Assembly: GCA_027924585.1 (NCBI GenBank)
Contig: BSBM01000461.1
Coordinates: forward strand, 7,086,001 to 7,150,000
Direction of reading: 5' to 3'
Length of the DNA: 64,000 nt
From: Larix kaempferi
Lineage: Eukaryota; Streptophyta; Pinopsida; Pinales; Pinaceae
The notes under the pieces were generated by a model that saw nothing but the letters and a program-made list of their open reading frames with translations, searched no databases and was not told the DNA's origin. Of the stretch, positions 48,701 to 60,590 are shown piece by piece. How positions within the stretch are numbered: the first letter of the stretch is position 1; every line of letters starts with the position of its first letter. A program made the position numbers and the translations under genes.

Positions 48701-50319
48701 ATAAACCATTTTCAACGACAGAGGTTAGGGTTCCAATCAAACGGCCCGAATTCATCTCAATCAACGTTTGCCTGTGTGTCGGCGAGGTTGCCTTGGGTCG
48801 ATCAACCCATGCATTTAATGCACTATCACTTCACATTTATGGTATTGCCACGATGGATCACGAATTGGATCGTGTTACATTCCAGCTTGGAGGAGTATCC
48901 CTTACAACCATTTTACAGTGGCCTCAAATTTTGCCAATACAGCGTTATCACCTTACGTGGAATGGTTTGATCCCTGTCACCAGGAGTTTTCATGTCAAGA
49001 CTTCAATGCAGGATCGAAGGACGATCTCCTAGTGGTTCAACGATCGTATCACATTAATAAACCAGCACTCGCCACCCTGCCAATATTTAATGCATGTCAG
49101 TGTTATATTTCCAACGTTTAAAACACAACCCTAACACACTACATTATAACATTCATGTTATGCTAGGTCGAATCCTAAGTTCGTATGAACTCTAATTTTC
49201 ATTCCACGAAGTTTAACATAGTGTTATATCAACTAACGATTTCATAGAACCTACTTAGGTCGTATTAAAGAGTCATGTGGTTATATAGATGACCTTTTTC
49301 TAAGTTTATACATATATTCATTTAGTCCCAAGTTTTTATTTGTAAATTCAAATATATAGTTATGACTTATATATTTGATAGGATAACTAAAGTCATAGTT
49401 TTGACATGTTTTCACTTATGACATTCAAACAAATAGATACAATCACGTATAGTTCAAACATTATAGATTTATAATTGTTATAATCAATATACAAGAGATT
49501 TTAACACTAACCTAGTGATATTATTGGCATTCGTATAAATTCTATTATCAAAGGAATACGTAGTCTATAGGATAATCATTTCATTGAATCCTTGGCAAAA
49601 GATTAACATAAAGTTAATCAAATGTTATGTGTACTTACCTTATCCTCTCTCTTCAAACTTTATTAATTACAATATATCAATCACATTGGTACTATAAAGA
49701 TAATTAATTATCTTAAGACGACTACGATGCCGACTTTAATAACAATAAGAATTACAACAAACAAGACTTTCAGCTTGATGACGTAAATAGAGGATTATGT
49801 TCTAAACATTTCGGATTTGTCAGAAAAATATATTGAAAATAGTATTTATATCTATGAAACCCATACCTGCACACTTTTGATGGATTGCAACAGAATTATA
49901 ACATTTTATTATTATGATGTTGGATTTGAACTTTACACGTAGTCATGAAAAACTTCTTACCTGTTGTCTGCACATAGGACAATCAATAAGCTTTAGCGTT
50001 GTAGCTAAGTAAGCTCCAGGGTACCTCGTAGGACACCCTTATGCAAAAATTCAAACTGCCAGTATCATTGTAAAAGAGAAAGTATCGCATCATTTTCCCA
50101 ACCTGTTTATTTCTTTGTCGTCATAATCATGTTACTAGTTAGGTGTTAACAACTGTCATTATCTTACTACTGTTGAAACAGAAAATAAAGCATGCTTAAG
50201 TACTAACAACTATACAACTAATGTTGTCATATTTCCAATTACTACTTCCGCAATTATTATTATCATAATTTATGTTGTTATCGAAAATTTAAATTTTTAT
50301 GAAATTACGGGATGTTACA
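45765..50319 (+). repeat. 3' LTR of gypsy B (4.55 kb)
   Basis: It starts TGTATGTCACCTACCC after the purine tract and ends GGGATGTTACA. It aligns with the solo LTR over its first kilobase (AGGAGACAAACACCCAAGA near 45912; CACTAGGAGGAATGGAA near 45958; CCTAGGCAGCCTATAAA near 46126, with a TATA-like box; GCATCGTACTCTAGTA near 46681), more weakly over the middle, and again near the 3' end with the hairpin. It holds no gene. The start could be four bases later. Confidence 0.85.
49993..50008 (+). other. Conserved LTR hairpin, copy 3
   Basis: TTAGC-GTTGTA-GCTAA: 5-bp stem, 6-base loop, followed by GTAAGC as in copy 1, about 310 bases from the LTR 3' end. Stem length and loop vary between copies, but pairing is kept. 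Confidence 0.6.
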
Positions 50320-50990
50320 TACATAGGTAACAGTGCATCATTAAATACCTTCTCTTTGATTATCTTCAAATCCTCATGGATACTTGGACAATCATCCTCA
50401 AAACTGAAATTTGCTTGGAAGTTCCTTGTAATGTTGGACCATTCTATCGTTGCTCTGTGGAATTTGCTCTAATGTGTGCATAAACAAATGAACTCACTTT
50501 GATTGCGGTCTGTGTATCCATGATTTCAAACAAAGTTCTAGGTGATCTCTAGGATCAGTCTGTCCATTATATTTTACTTGTACAATCTCGGTTTGTTTTG
50601 TAAATCTGATCTCCATCATGTGCTTACATTCTTCCCATGTGTTTAGATTTTTTTTATGCACATCCCACCATCTAGAAAGTGTAGTGCATAGTGTTGTATC
50701 TAAAACTGCTAACTTATGTTCATATGCGATTGACATAAGATATCCCTGAAGGAATGTGTGGATATTACTCAACCCATCATACATAGGAATTGAACTTACC
50801 TCTGTTCCAATCCAGCGCAGTGACTTAGTGAGCTTTGCACATCGTCTTGTTGATACTTCATGCATTCGACTATGCTAGTTCTCCAATCCTCTGTCTGACT
50901 TTGATAGGAAATAATTGTTGCATCTCCATCTCAATGTCTCATCGTCAGTAGGATTGATGTAGTATGATTGATTCATTGTCATCTTGCTAT
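50320..50990 (-). pseudogene. T1a second Gag-like domain (broken)
   Basis: Minus strand from about 50990: MHEVSTRRCAKLTKSLRWIG, then ALSRWW-like TLSRWWDVHKKNLNTWEECK and MMEIRFTKQTEIVQVKYNGQ, followed (after stops near 50490) by EWSNITRNFQANFSFEDDCP and SIHEDLKIIKEKVF. The Trp-rich stretch followed by a helix and a TDPRDHL turn has the look of a retrotransposon Gag capsid domain. It lies downstream of the protease, where RT would usually begin. T1b has the same block at 59998-60590, so this is a feature of the family and not a local accident. It is cut at 50320 by the gypsy B LTR. Confidence 0.6.
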
Positions 50991-51048
50991 TGTGATCAAG
51001 ATCTTGAGCTCTACATTCTTCTCTTACTGGTTCAATATATTTAGGTCC

Positions 51049-51420
51049 CTATAGAGGATCCAAGGGTGCGATGACCCTGATATCTGGTCCTTCAAATATC
51101 ATTTGCTTCTTCTTCAAGTTGATAATTGTGAGGTTATCGATTGCCCAATATATACCCAATAGTGCAAGATATGGATTGCTATCATCTATGATTTCAACAA
51201 CCTTAAATTCTTCTTTACTCCGCACGCCATCAATGTCAACAAGGACATTTGATAATCTCCCAAAAGATAGAACCTTTTGTTGATTAGCTAGTCTCAACTG
51301 TATCGGTGACCATGATAACTTTGGATTTCCCATATGTTCCCATGTCTGCTTTGTCAAGACATTCACCTATGATATGAAGTCAAGAATGATCTGGTTGATT
51401 TCAAAGTCTCTGATCTGAGC
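51049..51420 (-). pseudogene. T1a aspartic protease domain (broken)
   Basis: The frame from 51366 reads MNVLTKQTWEHMGNPKLSWS, then a beta-rich stretch and LALLGIYWAIDNLTIINLKK, ending VIAPLDPL. This matches T1b residue for residue at many places. Upstream, where the catalytic Asp is expected (DLGS in T1b), the sequence is changed and interrupted by a stop. The HWxxDN motif corresponds to the GxDWL motif of other proteases; here it reads YWAIDN. Confidence 0.7.
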
Positions 51421-51859
51421 ATTTAAGCTCATCTCTCTTCCAGTCCTTCTATGACTCTTGATATGGTGAAATATGTTATGTGCTTCGTTTATGACATTAT
51501 GCTACTCGTAATGAATGAATAGGATTTGTAACTCTGATAAGGCATTTCCATGCTTTAACAACTTCATGCAGCTCTGTAGGAAATGTGCAATAGGACTTAT
51601 GGGTTTTGTTGTAGTACATGATCCATCATATGAAATTGGCATATCCATCATAGGCATTGGTTCACTTCGCAACTGGATTCTTGGGTTCAAAGGTTCTGTA
51701 CCTTTTAAGGTTTCTCTTGTTTCCATGAATACTTCTTTTTCTTTGTTAAGGTTGAAGTCAGGCATTTTTCCAGCCGCTTTTCTTATCCAATCCCCTTTAG
51801 TAGGATTATGTTTCGTGATGTGGTCCTCAGAAGTCGAATCTTTAGTTCTCTGATCTCTA

Positions 51860-53853
51860 CCTTCCATAGCTCCACTTCATGTCACAACATGGATGTTGTG
51901 ATATTTATTTCGTTCTAATTCTGCGCTTCTAGTCTCCACTCTTTCATTTTTTCTTGCAAAATGGGACATGCCTCAATGACATAGTCAAACTTACAGTATT
52001 TACAAGTGGTGCAAGGGTTCTGACAATTTCTCACTAGATGTACAGGTTGAGCACAGTTATAACATACAATATGACCTCTTCCTCATCCCTGTCCATTGAT
52101 TGGCCCTCTTCCTCATAAAACCACATCTTTTGTATGTGCCTTAATCATACTGTGCATTTTCATTATTATTCTTCGTTTCTCCTTTAACTCTGTAGACATC
52201 ATGTTTTCTTTCTATCATGAGATCATATGCTCTACAGTTGATATCATCATGGCCAACTGACTTACAAAATGTGCAGTACAGATTCTTTGGTGTTTGTACA
52301 TATTTTTGAAGTAGGTAACAGTCTTCTGGGCGATGTCCTCTACATCGGCAAATATCACACCATGAGCCTTGTTGTTGGTTCAATGGGTTTGGTACTCCAC
52401 TAGCGATGTAATCTCTTAAAATAGGGCAGTGTTCCTTGGTATTTCCTTCTCCTTTACATTTAGTACACCAAACCTCTTCTCATGTTTCTTTACCCTTCTT
52501 CATATCTTGCAACTAGAACATCAATTTTGCTAGTTGGGTCTGTATATGTACCATCCCTACGCTAGTTTCTCCTATGGGCGAAGCCTCTAGATTCATTGCA
52601 ATTTATAATGCCTCTGTTTGCAAAGAAACCTTCTATTGCATCAATGGTAATCTGATATGGGGAAACAATGCAGCTATGAACCATTCTTGATGTTGTTACG
52701 GTGCTATGTCGAAACTTACTTGATCTAGCAGTGCTTTCAATTTTTTATCAAATTCCCATACAGTCTCATTAGGATTTTGTTTGATTTCTTTTATCTCTGT
52801 AATGCATTGAGATTTTGACTTAGGTTTCTTGAATTCTTTGATTAGCACAATTCTAATATTTTCTAGCGTTCTATTTTGTCCAATAGAGTATTTCATAAAC
52901 CATGTTAAATCTCTATCTCTGAATGCAGTAACTAACTAATCTTGTCTTATGTCATCATCTTGTACTTGCTTAACATTCCATACAACTTCACAGAGAAACC
53001 AATGTTTCTCTAGGTCTTCTAAACCAGTTCCTTTAAAAATAGGTAGCTTGATGTCGTTTGTCATCCTTCTTCTAGGAGGTATACTGTTCTGAAATGATGG
53101 ATGTGTACCACTACTTGGAAAGTTTTGAGTATTGACTATTGTGGTGTTACTGCTACTAGTGTCACTGTGAACTAGTAGTATTTCTTTCGTCAATTGGAGA
53201 TTTTTTTGGAGTAATACGTTGATATCTAGTTGGTCTAAGCTCTATTTCACTATCAAACTCAACCTGATATGAATATCTGTCACTTCCTAACTCAGTTTAT
53301 AGGAGTTTGTGAGGTTTGACTTCATGAGACCTCTTTCTAGTGCTAGGTTTATATCTTTTTCCACTTCGTAAAGTATAAATATTGTCCTCGGTGTCACTAT
53401 CTGTGTTACTGAACATTACAGACTCAAAACCCTAGGAATCTTATTGCATTCTCAATACACTTTTTTCTACTAACATCATTTTAATATATAAGCTGAGATT
53501 TTTTAGGTACTTACCTCTGAATCCTTTGAAGAAATCTCCTTCTGGTGCACTGTAAGACTTCAGGGTGTCCACAACAAATTCTGTAACATAGCCTTCTAGC
53601 ACGCTATCCAGCCAAAAGTCTACCACTCTTGAAATTGGGTTATCAACCTCTTTAAGCCTCTGAATCAGATTTGGAGTCCACACTGTAGGTTCTCCACCCT
53701 GAAAATAGTTTTTTCATTTTGCGAGTCTTGATATCCACTCGTGTATCCCGTTAGCGAAAGATGCGAAGATGATTCTGTGCAAGTCAGAAAATAGGTATTT
53801 CTGTAACCACTCTTCCATAGACAAGCGCGAATGTCTATTTTCTTTCTTCGCAA
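51860..53853 (-). pseudogene. gag: T1a Gag with zinc knuckles (broken)
   Basis: Minus strand, in pieces: 53853-53441 (DFWLDSVLEGYVTEF, GFRGKYLKNLSLYIKMM), 53193-52936 (NDIKLPIFKGTGLEDLEKHW), 52896-52696 (VLIKEFKKPKSKSQCITEIK, QNPNETVWEFDKKL, the Gag capsid core), 52383-52141 with two intact knuckles (CDICRCRGHRPEDC and CTFCKSVGHDDINC), and near 52060-51980 a third intact one (CYNCAQPVHLVRNC) and a fourth with His to Tyr (CKYCKFDYVIEAC). Many stops separate the pieces. The order is the same as in T1b. Confidence 0.85.
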
Positions 53854-53953
53854 ACTCCTTTTCTGTCTTGGTCACCCAGTTTTGTATCTATGTCCTCTCA
53901 GGATTCTAGTTATCAGAGCACATCACCAGTTCAAGCGCGACAACAGAACCATT

Positions 53954-55133
53954 TGTTGGTTCACTAACTCCTTCCTAGACTCACCTGGGTTCTGCGTAGT
54001 TCAGAGACCAAACAAAACCCCCTTTTCACCAGCCCTTTCGGAAACATCCTGCGAACATACTGAGGTCTCACCCGAGACGAAGTTATGGGGTCGCTACAGA
54101 AGCAGGTTTTTGCAACCTTGGTGATGCATAGATATGGAATCAGTCCTTGGAGAGAAGTCACACCTACTTCGCATCTACTTCGAATACCACAGTGCACTCT
54201 GGAACTGCACGCTTAGGTAGCTACACACTACAATACAACAATGCATTTTTGGGACTGCGCTTTTGGGTAGTTTCACCCACTACATACTCCACTGAATTAG
54301 AGTTACCTATGCAACTACGCATTCATCATATTCAAGATTACTTGCATATTCAGTTATGTGTGTTTCACCACTTAGCATATTATTCTCATCAACATAGACA
54401 TGAAAATACATATAAAAGCATGAACATACATAAACATGAAAAAATATCACAGATGAAATCACACAACACAAGTATTTACGTGGTTCACCCCCCAGATGGG
54501 AGCTACGTCCACGAAAACTGTTCTTTATATTAACGAGAAGGGTTAACAGTTACAGTCTGCACACACAATTGCAGACTCTTCTCTACAATGGGTCTCTGCG
54601 CACACAGTTGCAGAGCCTCTTTCTCTCTTTCTCTTGCCCTATATCTAACTTACAAAAGATCGATAACAACAATGACCAACCCTTCCCTATTACAAAATTG
54701 CCCCTTTTACAGATTGTGCCCGAAGGTCACATATTTACAATAGTTATGGGCCAAAACCCCATAATACCCTTAAACCCCCCAAAACAGTGCAGTTACCCCG
54801 CTAACCATTTTTTTCCATAACTTCTCAGATACTACACTTTTCCTTGGTCATCCTTTGCATCGCTTCCTTGGCTTTAACGCTCTTCTAACTATGTGGCACT
54901 AACTATACCCTGGTGCGTCCTTTACACCATTCGCCTCTTTACCATTGTTCTTGTAGCTGTCAGGCCGCCACTTCTTCCTTAACTATTCCAACTACCCTGG
55001 TCGTCCTTTGTACTCTACCTTTACTAAGAAGGCATGCCCCTATCCTCCATATTCTCGTTGCTCCATACCCTGCTCCCGGGAATCACGGAGTTGTTTCTCC
55101 CCAAAATAGGACAATATTAGGCCTCGCCCAACA
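53954..55133 (-). repeat. T1a 5' LTR (about 1.18 kb)
   Basis: The inner edge at 53954 (TGTTGGTTC on the plus strand) follows the bases CCATT as in T1b. On the minus strand the block CTCGGGTGAGAC also occurs near the end of both T1b LTRs. The outer edge at 55133 (CCAACA) is chosen because it gives TGTTGG...CCAACA ends. It is less certain than the inner edge. Confidence 0.6.
54471..54535 (-). promoter_or_regulatory. TATA box and conserved R/U5 block of T1a LTR
   Basis: Minus strand: AATATAAAG near 54530, then GTGGACGTAGCTCCCATC and GGTGAACCACGTAAAT at 54512-54473. The CGTGGA(C/T)GTAG...GAACCACGTAAAT form is one I know from many plant LTRs just after the transcription start, so this is the likely promoter and start of the element RNA. 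Confidence 0.65.
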
Positions 55134-55749
55134 TGTACTTCTGCCTCAAAACTGCTGCACTTGAGCCTCGCTTCAAAAAAACTGCACCAACTTGGGCCTC
55201 GCCCAAAAATTATTTTAGGGACAGTATCGAGTTTAGATGTATAACATGAACTTGGTCCTACTTTAGTAGCCTGTATCTATGATAGTTATGAATGCTAAAA
55301 TCATAGATCCTGCATTTAAACTTCGTAAGTAAATTATTGGGTCAATTTTCCTTGCATGCTGAGTGTATAGACTCACGCTTGACTATGTTACCAGCAACCT
55401 TTAACGGCCCGCCTAAAGTCAACTAAACTTAGTGGGTGTAAATCAGAAATATTTTTATTTTATCACTCCACCTTTCCTTGATTATCGCCTTTCTTGAGTA
55501 AAGCTTTTGATTGAATCATTTATTGGATGTGTCCTCGAATTTTCGTTGTAAATCGGAGTGGGATTCTGATAATGAAGATTTTGTTTTTAGATAATCGTTG
55601 ATTCAAAGTTTAAGTTAACTGTGGAGTAGAATTTCCTACGATAGCTTAATGAAAACAATTAAGAATAAGTATGATATAATTAAGTCAAGAACTTCCTGAA
55701 CGTCGTTTTATAGCTAATCCTGAGCTGGAAATTAGAAGGATCCAACTCC
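55134..55749. other. Unassigned stretch
   Basis: About 600 bases without coding signal. GGGCCTCGCCCAA-type text is repeated at the left end (55120-55215), partly overlapping the T1a LTR edge. Confidence 0.4.
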
Positions 55750-55979
55750 TGTGGTGTAATTATTCTCAAGAACTATACAGGTTTTTGACCGGCTGTCTGT
55801 ATCTCTGCGATGTGCATTTATTAAATATATCGTAGACCATAAATCTTGTGCTCATTAGTAAACTTAAAATTTAGAAAACATTTTCGCTCCTCCTTTACGC
55901 TCTTTGATAAATTTATCTAAACCTTAATATACGATGAAGATTCTTGATTTTTAAAATTTTTACTATCGCTTTAGTTACT
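55750..55979. repeat. 230-bp direct repeat R, left copy
   Basis: TGTGGTGTAATTATTCTC...TTTAGTTACT. The right copy at 62715-62944 has exactly the same length and differs at a small share of bases. The two copies flank T1b. Confidence 0.9.
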
Positions 55980-56760
55980 TGTTGGCACGGTGTTAGACTG
56001 CAGGAAGTGCGGAAGCTGACAGCGATGAGAAGGACCATCCGCGGAAGAAAGGACCATTCGCGGGGAACAAGGAGCCGATGAAAGCGCAATATTAGTTTAG
56101 TTAGTTTAGAATGGGTCATTTGGACCGTTTTGTAACTGCCTTAGCTGGCTATAAATAGGACTATGATTGTAATCATAAGGGCATCAGTTGATCATGCAAG
56201 GAGTGGATGAATTGTGTAATGTTTTGCTCTGCTTCCAGCAAGTTTTGTATGGATTCATGATAAGTTGTTTGGAACTGTCCCTACAAAGGTTGTACCGCAG
56301 GTTTTTGATGAGTTAATGCATGAAGATGTTCAGCTATGTCCCTGTTTATGTTGAATGATGATGTCTCTTTCTTGTGTTTCTGTTTACGTTGAATGATGAA
56401 TGCGACCCAGATAACGTGTTATGCTTAATTTATGTCGATGCGATTGCCAGTTATACAATGTTGGTGCGAATGTTAATTAGACATTAAGAATGCGAACGAT
56501 GAATGTATGAACTGTTAAGTATGATGCGAAGGTAAATATCTGGTTTCTGTAGCGATAGACTAAGAATAGATGCATGTCCTCCCCCCACTGAGGAAACCTG
56601 GTTCCTACAACGCCCTTAATCATCTCGGGTGAGACTTCACTCGCTCCACGAGTGTTGTTGGAAAGGGTAAAACCTTTATGGGCCGATGCTTAAGGGTGTT
56701 CGGTTGGTATTTGTTGACAATAGTGCGAAGTGAACCCCTGTCAATAGAACTATGTCAACA
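55980..56760 (+). repeat. T1b 5' LTR
   Basis: TGTTGGCACGG...ATGTCAACA, with TATAAATA at 56150-56157. It pairs with 61932-62709. Confidence 0.95.
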
Positions 56761-57019
56761 AATGGTTCTGTTTTTGGGACCTTGAAGAAGAAAGAAGAGG
56801 ACATGCTGTGGCATCCGATGAAACCGGATATTTAAGATTGGTTCGACAAAAAGATAGAAGAATTCACAAAAGGAGAAAGTCGGAACCCTACGCAGACGAC
56901 AAGCAGTTGGTTGAAAAAACATATTTATTCTGATATCCACGAGGTATTTTTCTGTGAATTCTCGGTATTGTTGCATGAGTGGTTGGCGCAACTAACATTT
57001 CAAAAGAATAATTTCCAAG

Positions 57020-57680
57020 GAGGTGAACTTGACCATTAGATTCCAGAACTGATCCAACAGCTAAAATGGGTCAAGAATAGGGTATAAAGGGATATCGACT
57101 TCTGGATAGATAGTATCCTAGAGGGATACATCACAGAGTTTTCCATTGCCACAATCAAATCATATAGCGATGCAGAAAGAAAAATTTTCAAAGGATCTAG
57201 AGGGAGATTTCTACTATCACTGAACTTGTGGATTAAGATGCTCATCTGAGAAAAGGGTATATTGAAAATGAACTCCGACAAGTATATATTGGTGTTCGGA
57301 GGTTATGGGTACCACGGGAATGCGGGTCTGATAGAAAGATGTGAGGTAGATGGACATGAGTGACGACGAATTTCTAAGGGAGGTTGAGGAGGATTGTGGT
57401 ACCTTGAGAAGTGGGGTGATATTCCGGCGACTAGAGAAGAAGATGAGGACTAAGAGAGAGTCTCCTGAGGCAACCGAAACAGAAAACTGTGAAATAGGTT
57501 CACACGGGACGAAGAGACCTTATTGCAACAAAGCAGGTGACCAAGCTACCCCAAAAGCCGAGAGGTACGGACCTAAGGATACAACGTACCTTCAACTCCG
57601 TGCACTACTCAGAACTTTGTTGGAGGAAATACAAGTTATTCACAAGGCTTCCCTATGTGTCAGAACAATGGTAAGAGTAA
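57020..57680 (+). pseudogene. T1b N-terminal domain (broken)
   Basis: From about 57090: DFWIDSILEGYITEF, then IKSYSDAERKIFKGSRGRFL and LNLWIKML, which aligns closely with T1a 53683-53441. A charged stretch (57350-57688, SDDEFLREVEEDCGTLRSG) follows. Stops lie near 57085 and 57250. The domain precedes the capsid part of Gag in both copies. I do not recognise it. Confidence 0.6.
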
Positions 57681-57713
57681 TGGATTAGTAAATAATAATA
57701 GTAGGAGCGCAAG

Positions 57714-59140
57714 AATGGAAGGTGACGACGTAAAAATTCCAATTTTCCATGGTAACGAGACTGAGGATCCCGAATAGTATTGGTTTTTGTGTGAAGCGGT
57801 ATGGAATGTGAAGTAGGTCCAGGATGTAGATATCAAAAAGGGGCAATTGGAGACGACCTTCAAGGGTCGTGCGCTAGACTGGTTCATGAAATTTACTAAT
57901 GTACTAATAGGAAATCCAGATAAAATGTTGCAGCAGATCAGGGCAGGACTGATTGATCAATTTAGAAAACCGAAGTCCGAGTCGCAGTACATCATAGAGC
58001 TGAAGGAAATCAAGCAGTTTCCAAATGAATCGGTGTGGGAATTCGACCAGTGATATAAAACTCTAATGGAAAAGGTAATTTTTGGGATGAGCAACATGCA
58101 ACATAAAGAGTGGTTCATTGTAGGAATGGTGCCATGCATTCGTGGGCCGCTGATGCAACAAAAGGTAGCGACTCAAGCAAAAGTATTGGAAATTGCAATG
58201 AAGCTAGAGGCTTCACCGATCGACGAAATAGGTGTAGGCATGGATCGGATACAAGCGCAGTTAGAAAACTTGACGATCCAGCTATAAGATATTAAGAAGG
58301 GGAAAGAAGTTCACGAAGACATATGGTGCAGTAGATGCAAAACAAAAGGACATCACAAGGATCATTTCCCATAATTTCGAGAGTACTTACAGTCGGGTGC
58401 ACTGAATCCCCTCAGTTAGGGAGGACTGCCTTGGTGTCATGTATGTCAGACGAGAGGACATCAACCAGAAGAATGCGTCTGCTTACTGAAGATGGTGTCA
58501 AATCTAGTTAACTTGTATTGCAAATTCTGTCGATCAGTTGGCCATGAAGAAAAATATTGCAAGGCTTACGACCTACTCCAAGAACGGACTACGGATACAT
58601 TCTTCATGAAGGGAGAGGAGAAACCGTCGGTACATCAACAACAACAGTACAATCAACAGCCTCACTATAATCCACAATCGCAGTATGATCAGGCGCAGTA
58701 TGGTCAACCTCAATACGGTCAACCATAATATCCACAACCACAGTATGGTCAACCGTAGTACCTGCCATATGGGCCACTGTGAGGAGGGTTCAAAGGGGGC
58801 TTCCGCGGAGTTCGATGTATCGGTGTTGGCCGAGGAGGATATTTTGAGCGAGGTCGAGGTCCAATCATATGTTACAATTGCATTCAGCAGGTGCATTACT
58901 TGAGGTATTTCCCGAATCCAACCCCTTAGTGCACTTACTGCAGCACTTCGGACCATGGTGTCGAGGACTATCCTCAGCTTATTGCGAAGTGGAAAACCAA
59001 GAACCTATCCCCACCTCCACCAAATCAAAATCAGAACCAAAATCCGCCACCAGTAGTATAGAAGATATCAGCGGAGGTAAGAAGTCAAACGGTGACGGTT
59101 GGAGCAATGACCCGTAGAGGAGCTGCGACATGGGAAGATA
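57714..59140 (+). pseudogene. gag: T1b Gag with five zinc-knuckle sites (broken)
   Basis: Capsid core: MEGDDVKIPIFHGNETEDPE, TFKGRALDWFMKFTN, LIDQFRKPKSESQYIIELKE, FPNESVWEFDQ. Knuckles: CSRCKTKGHHKDHF (last Cys lost) near 58325, CHVCQTRGHQPEEC (intact) near 58438, CKFCRSVGHEEKYC (intact) near 58520, CYNCIQQVHYLRYF (last Cys lost) near 58870, and CTYCSTSDHGVEDY (last Cys lost) near 58930. Between them lies a Gln/Tyr-rich low-complexity stretch (QYGQPQYGQP type, 58630-58770). Stops are frequent, and most would be Gln codons if T were C. Such Gag proteins coat element RNA. Confidence 0.85.
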
Positions 59141-59460
59141 GGCCATAGTCGAGCGTCTGACCGAGATTGAGAAAACAAGTCACATTTGATGTGGAATAAG
59201 AAAGGGATATTTTCTTGAAAGCACAGGAGGCAATGAGACAGATGAGGGAGCCGCCTCCTCACCAGAAAGAATTCACCTATGACATGCCGCCGACATTCGA
59301 CACAACGAATTCACAGAAAAAGACTAACACCTTAAGAGCCTTCCTAAAGAGCTATCTGGATTTGGGCAAGGATCAGGACGCATTGGAAGAGATATCTAGT
59401 CTATTGCATCGACAGGAGGGTGCACGATAGGATCGAATGATCAATTGAATACATAAGAGG

Positions 59461-59900
59461 AAGACAGGAAGGGGAATGAGGATGTCTGCGCAAATCGGAA
59501 CATTCGATGTCGACTCCATTATTTTAGACCTAGGATCATATGTAAATATTCTGACGAAACAAACCTGGGAGATGATGGGGAAACCATAGTTAGCATGGTC
59601 CCCAGTACAATTGCGATTAGCGAATCAAAGTAAGGTTACTCTGATTGGTCGATTATTCCAGGTCCCAGTTGAGATAGAAGGACTCGAAACATACGCAGAT
59701 TTTGATGTGATAGAGATTGTCAACAACACAAGCCGCTATCCAGTGCTGCTAGGGATACACTGGGTGATGGATAATCAGGACATCATCAACTTCAAGAAAA
59801 GAACCATGCCATTCGAAAATCGCGAGATGAGGATAGTCGCACCTCTCGATCCAACAGAAGGGCAGAGATATATTGAGCCGACGGAGGATGAATTTACTTA
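59461..59900 (+). pseudogene. T1b aspartic protease domain
   Basis: MSAQIGTFDVDSIILDLGSY, VNILTKQTWEMMGKP, a TAG near 59589, then LAWSPVQLRLANQSKVTL and VLLGIHWVMDNQDIINFKKR, ending RIVAPLDPTEGQRYIEP. The catalytic place reads DLGS instead of D-S/T-G. I know this form from other plant elements of this kind, so it need not mean loss. The domain ends at TAG 59899. Confidence 0.75.
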
Positions 59901-60590
59901 GGGTTGGTACTGTCTCTATAACATATCAGAAGACTACATCAACCCTACCGCAGATGGAGAGTTAGGATGGTGCAACATTAGTTCGGCCTCGTCAAATTTG
60001 GACGAATCACTTGAAAATTGGCAAAATCGGCTGCATGAAGTATCATTTAGGAGGTGTGCAAGGATTACCCAATCGCTGAGATGGGTGGCTACAAAAGTCT
60101 GCAAACTGCCAACATATGAGGGGTTGCCTAACTTAACTACATTTATCACTGAGTTCGAAGGAAAAGTGGCAGAACCATGGCAACTACTGGCCTTGGAGGA
60201 AGCCCTGAAGGCTACACCAACACGATGGTGGGTGGCGCACAAGTCAACCATAACAAACTAGCCACTATGTTGACACCTAATGGAGGTTATGTTTGGCGAC
60301 ACTGGAGAATACTGCGGAAAGAAGTACAATGGTAGAGGAGATCCAAAGGAGCATTTGAACGAATGTCAAAGTAAATGGGGAAAAAGATCGAAATAGGAAT
60401 GGATCCATGCATTCATTCACACACTGGATGAAGTACCGTAAAGTTGGTATATCGCAGCAGAACTACGATGCAAAACAACCTCATGGGAACAGCTGACTAT
60501 TGGATTTATCCAAACCTTTATTTTCTTCGACAAAAACCCCTTCATCCATAGCATGTTACAGGAAGTCCACGAGAAAGTACTTGAAGTAGT
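59901..60590 (+). pseudogene. T1b second Gag-like domain (broken)
   Basis: From 59998: ESLENWQNRLHEVSFRRCAR, ITQSLRWVATKVCKLPTYEG, LPNLTTFITEFEGKVAEPWQ, ALKATPTRWWVAHKSTITN, then after stops MEVMFGD, YNGRGDPKEHLNECQSKW, WIHAFIHTLDEVP, SWEQLTIGFIQTF. The predicted order of helices with the TRWW turn and the long C-terminal helix resembles a capsid-type Gag domain. It lies after the protease and before RT, as in T1a. Stops at 60259, 60268, near 60395 and 60438 are compatible with Trp, Arg or Gln codons. The function of a second copy is unknown. Confidence 0.6.

Larger units (their letters stand above)
43918..50319 (+). mobile_element. Ty3/gypsy chromovirus element B, 5'-truncated
   Basis: The element begins abruptly inside RNase H at about 43918 and continues through integrase, chromodomain, purine tract and a 4.55 kb 3' LTR. 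The 5' LTR, gag, protease and RT are missing. On the right it abuts T1a coding sequence, which begins immediately (TACATAGG...), so it most likely inserted into T1a; its left half and the rest of T1a were later lost. The RNase H text is very close to that of gypsy A at the left window edge. Confidence 0.9.
50320..55133 (-). mobile_element. T1a: gypsy-like element with double Gag region, 3'-truncated
   Basis: Minus strand: 5' LTR (55133 to 53954), N-terminal domain, Gag, zinc knuckles, protease, second Gag-like domain, then cut at the gypsy B LTR. Every coding block finds a partner in T1b on the plus strand at 57.0-60.6 kb. The base order at the LTR inner edge (CCATT|TGTTGG on the plus strand) equals that of T1b. 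RT and integrase are absent, being beyond the break. Confidence 0.85.

Noticed and set aside
58573-58956. Minus-strand frame of 127 codons rich in Leu/Ile/Arg
   Set aside because: It is the reverse of the Gln/Tyr-rich stretch of T1b Gag.
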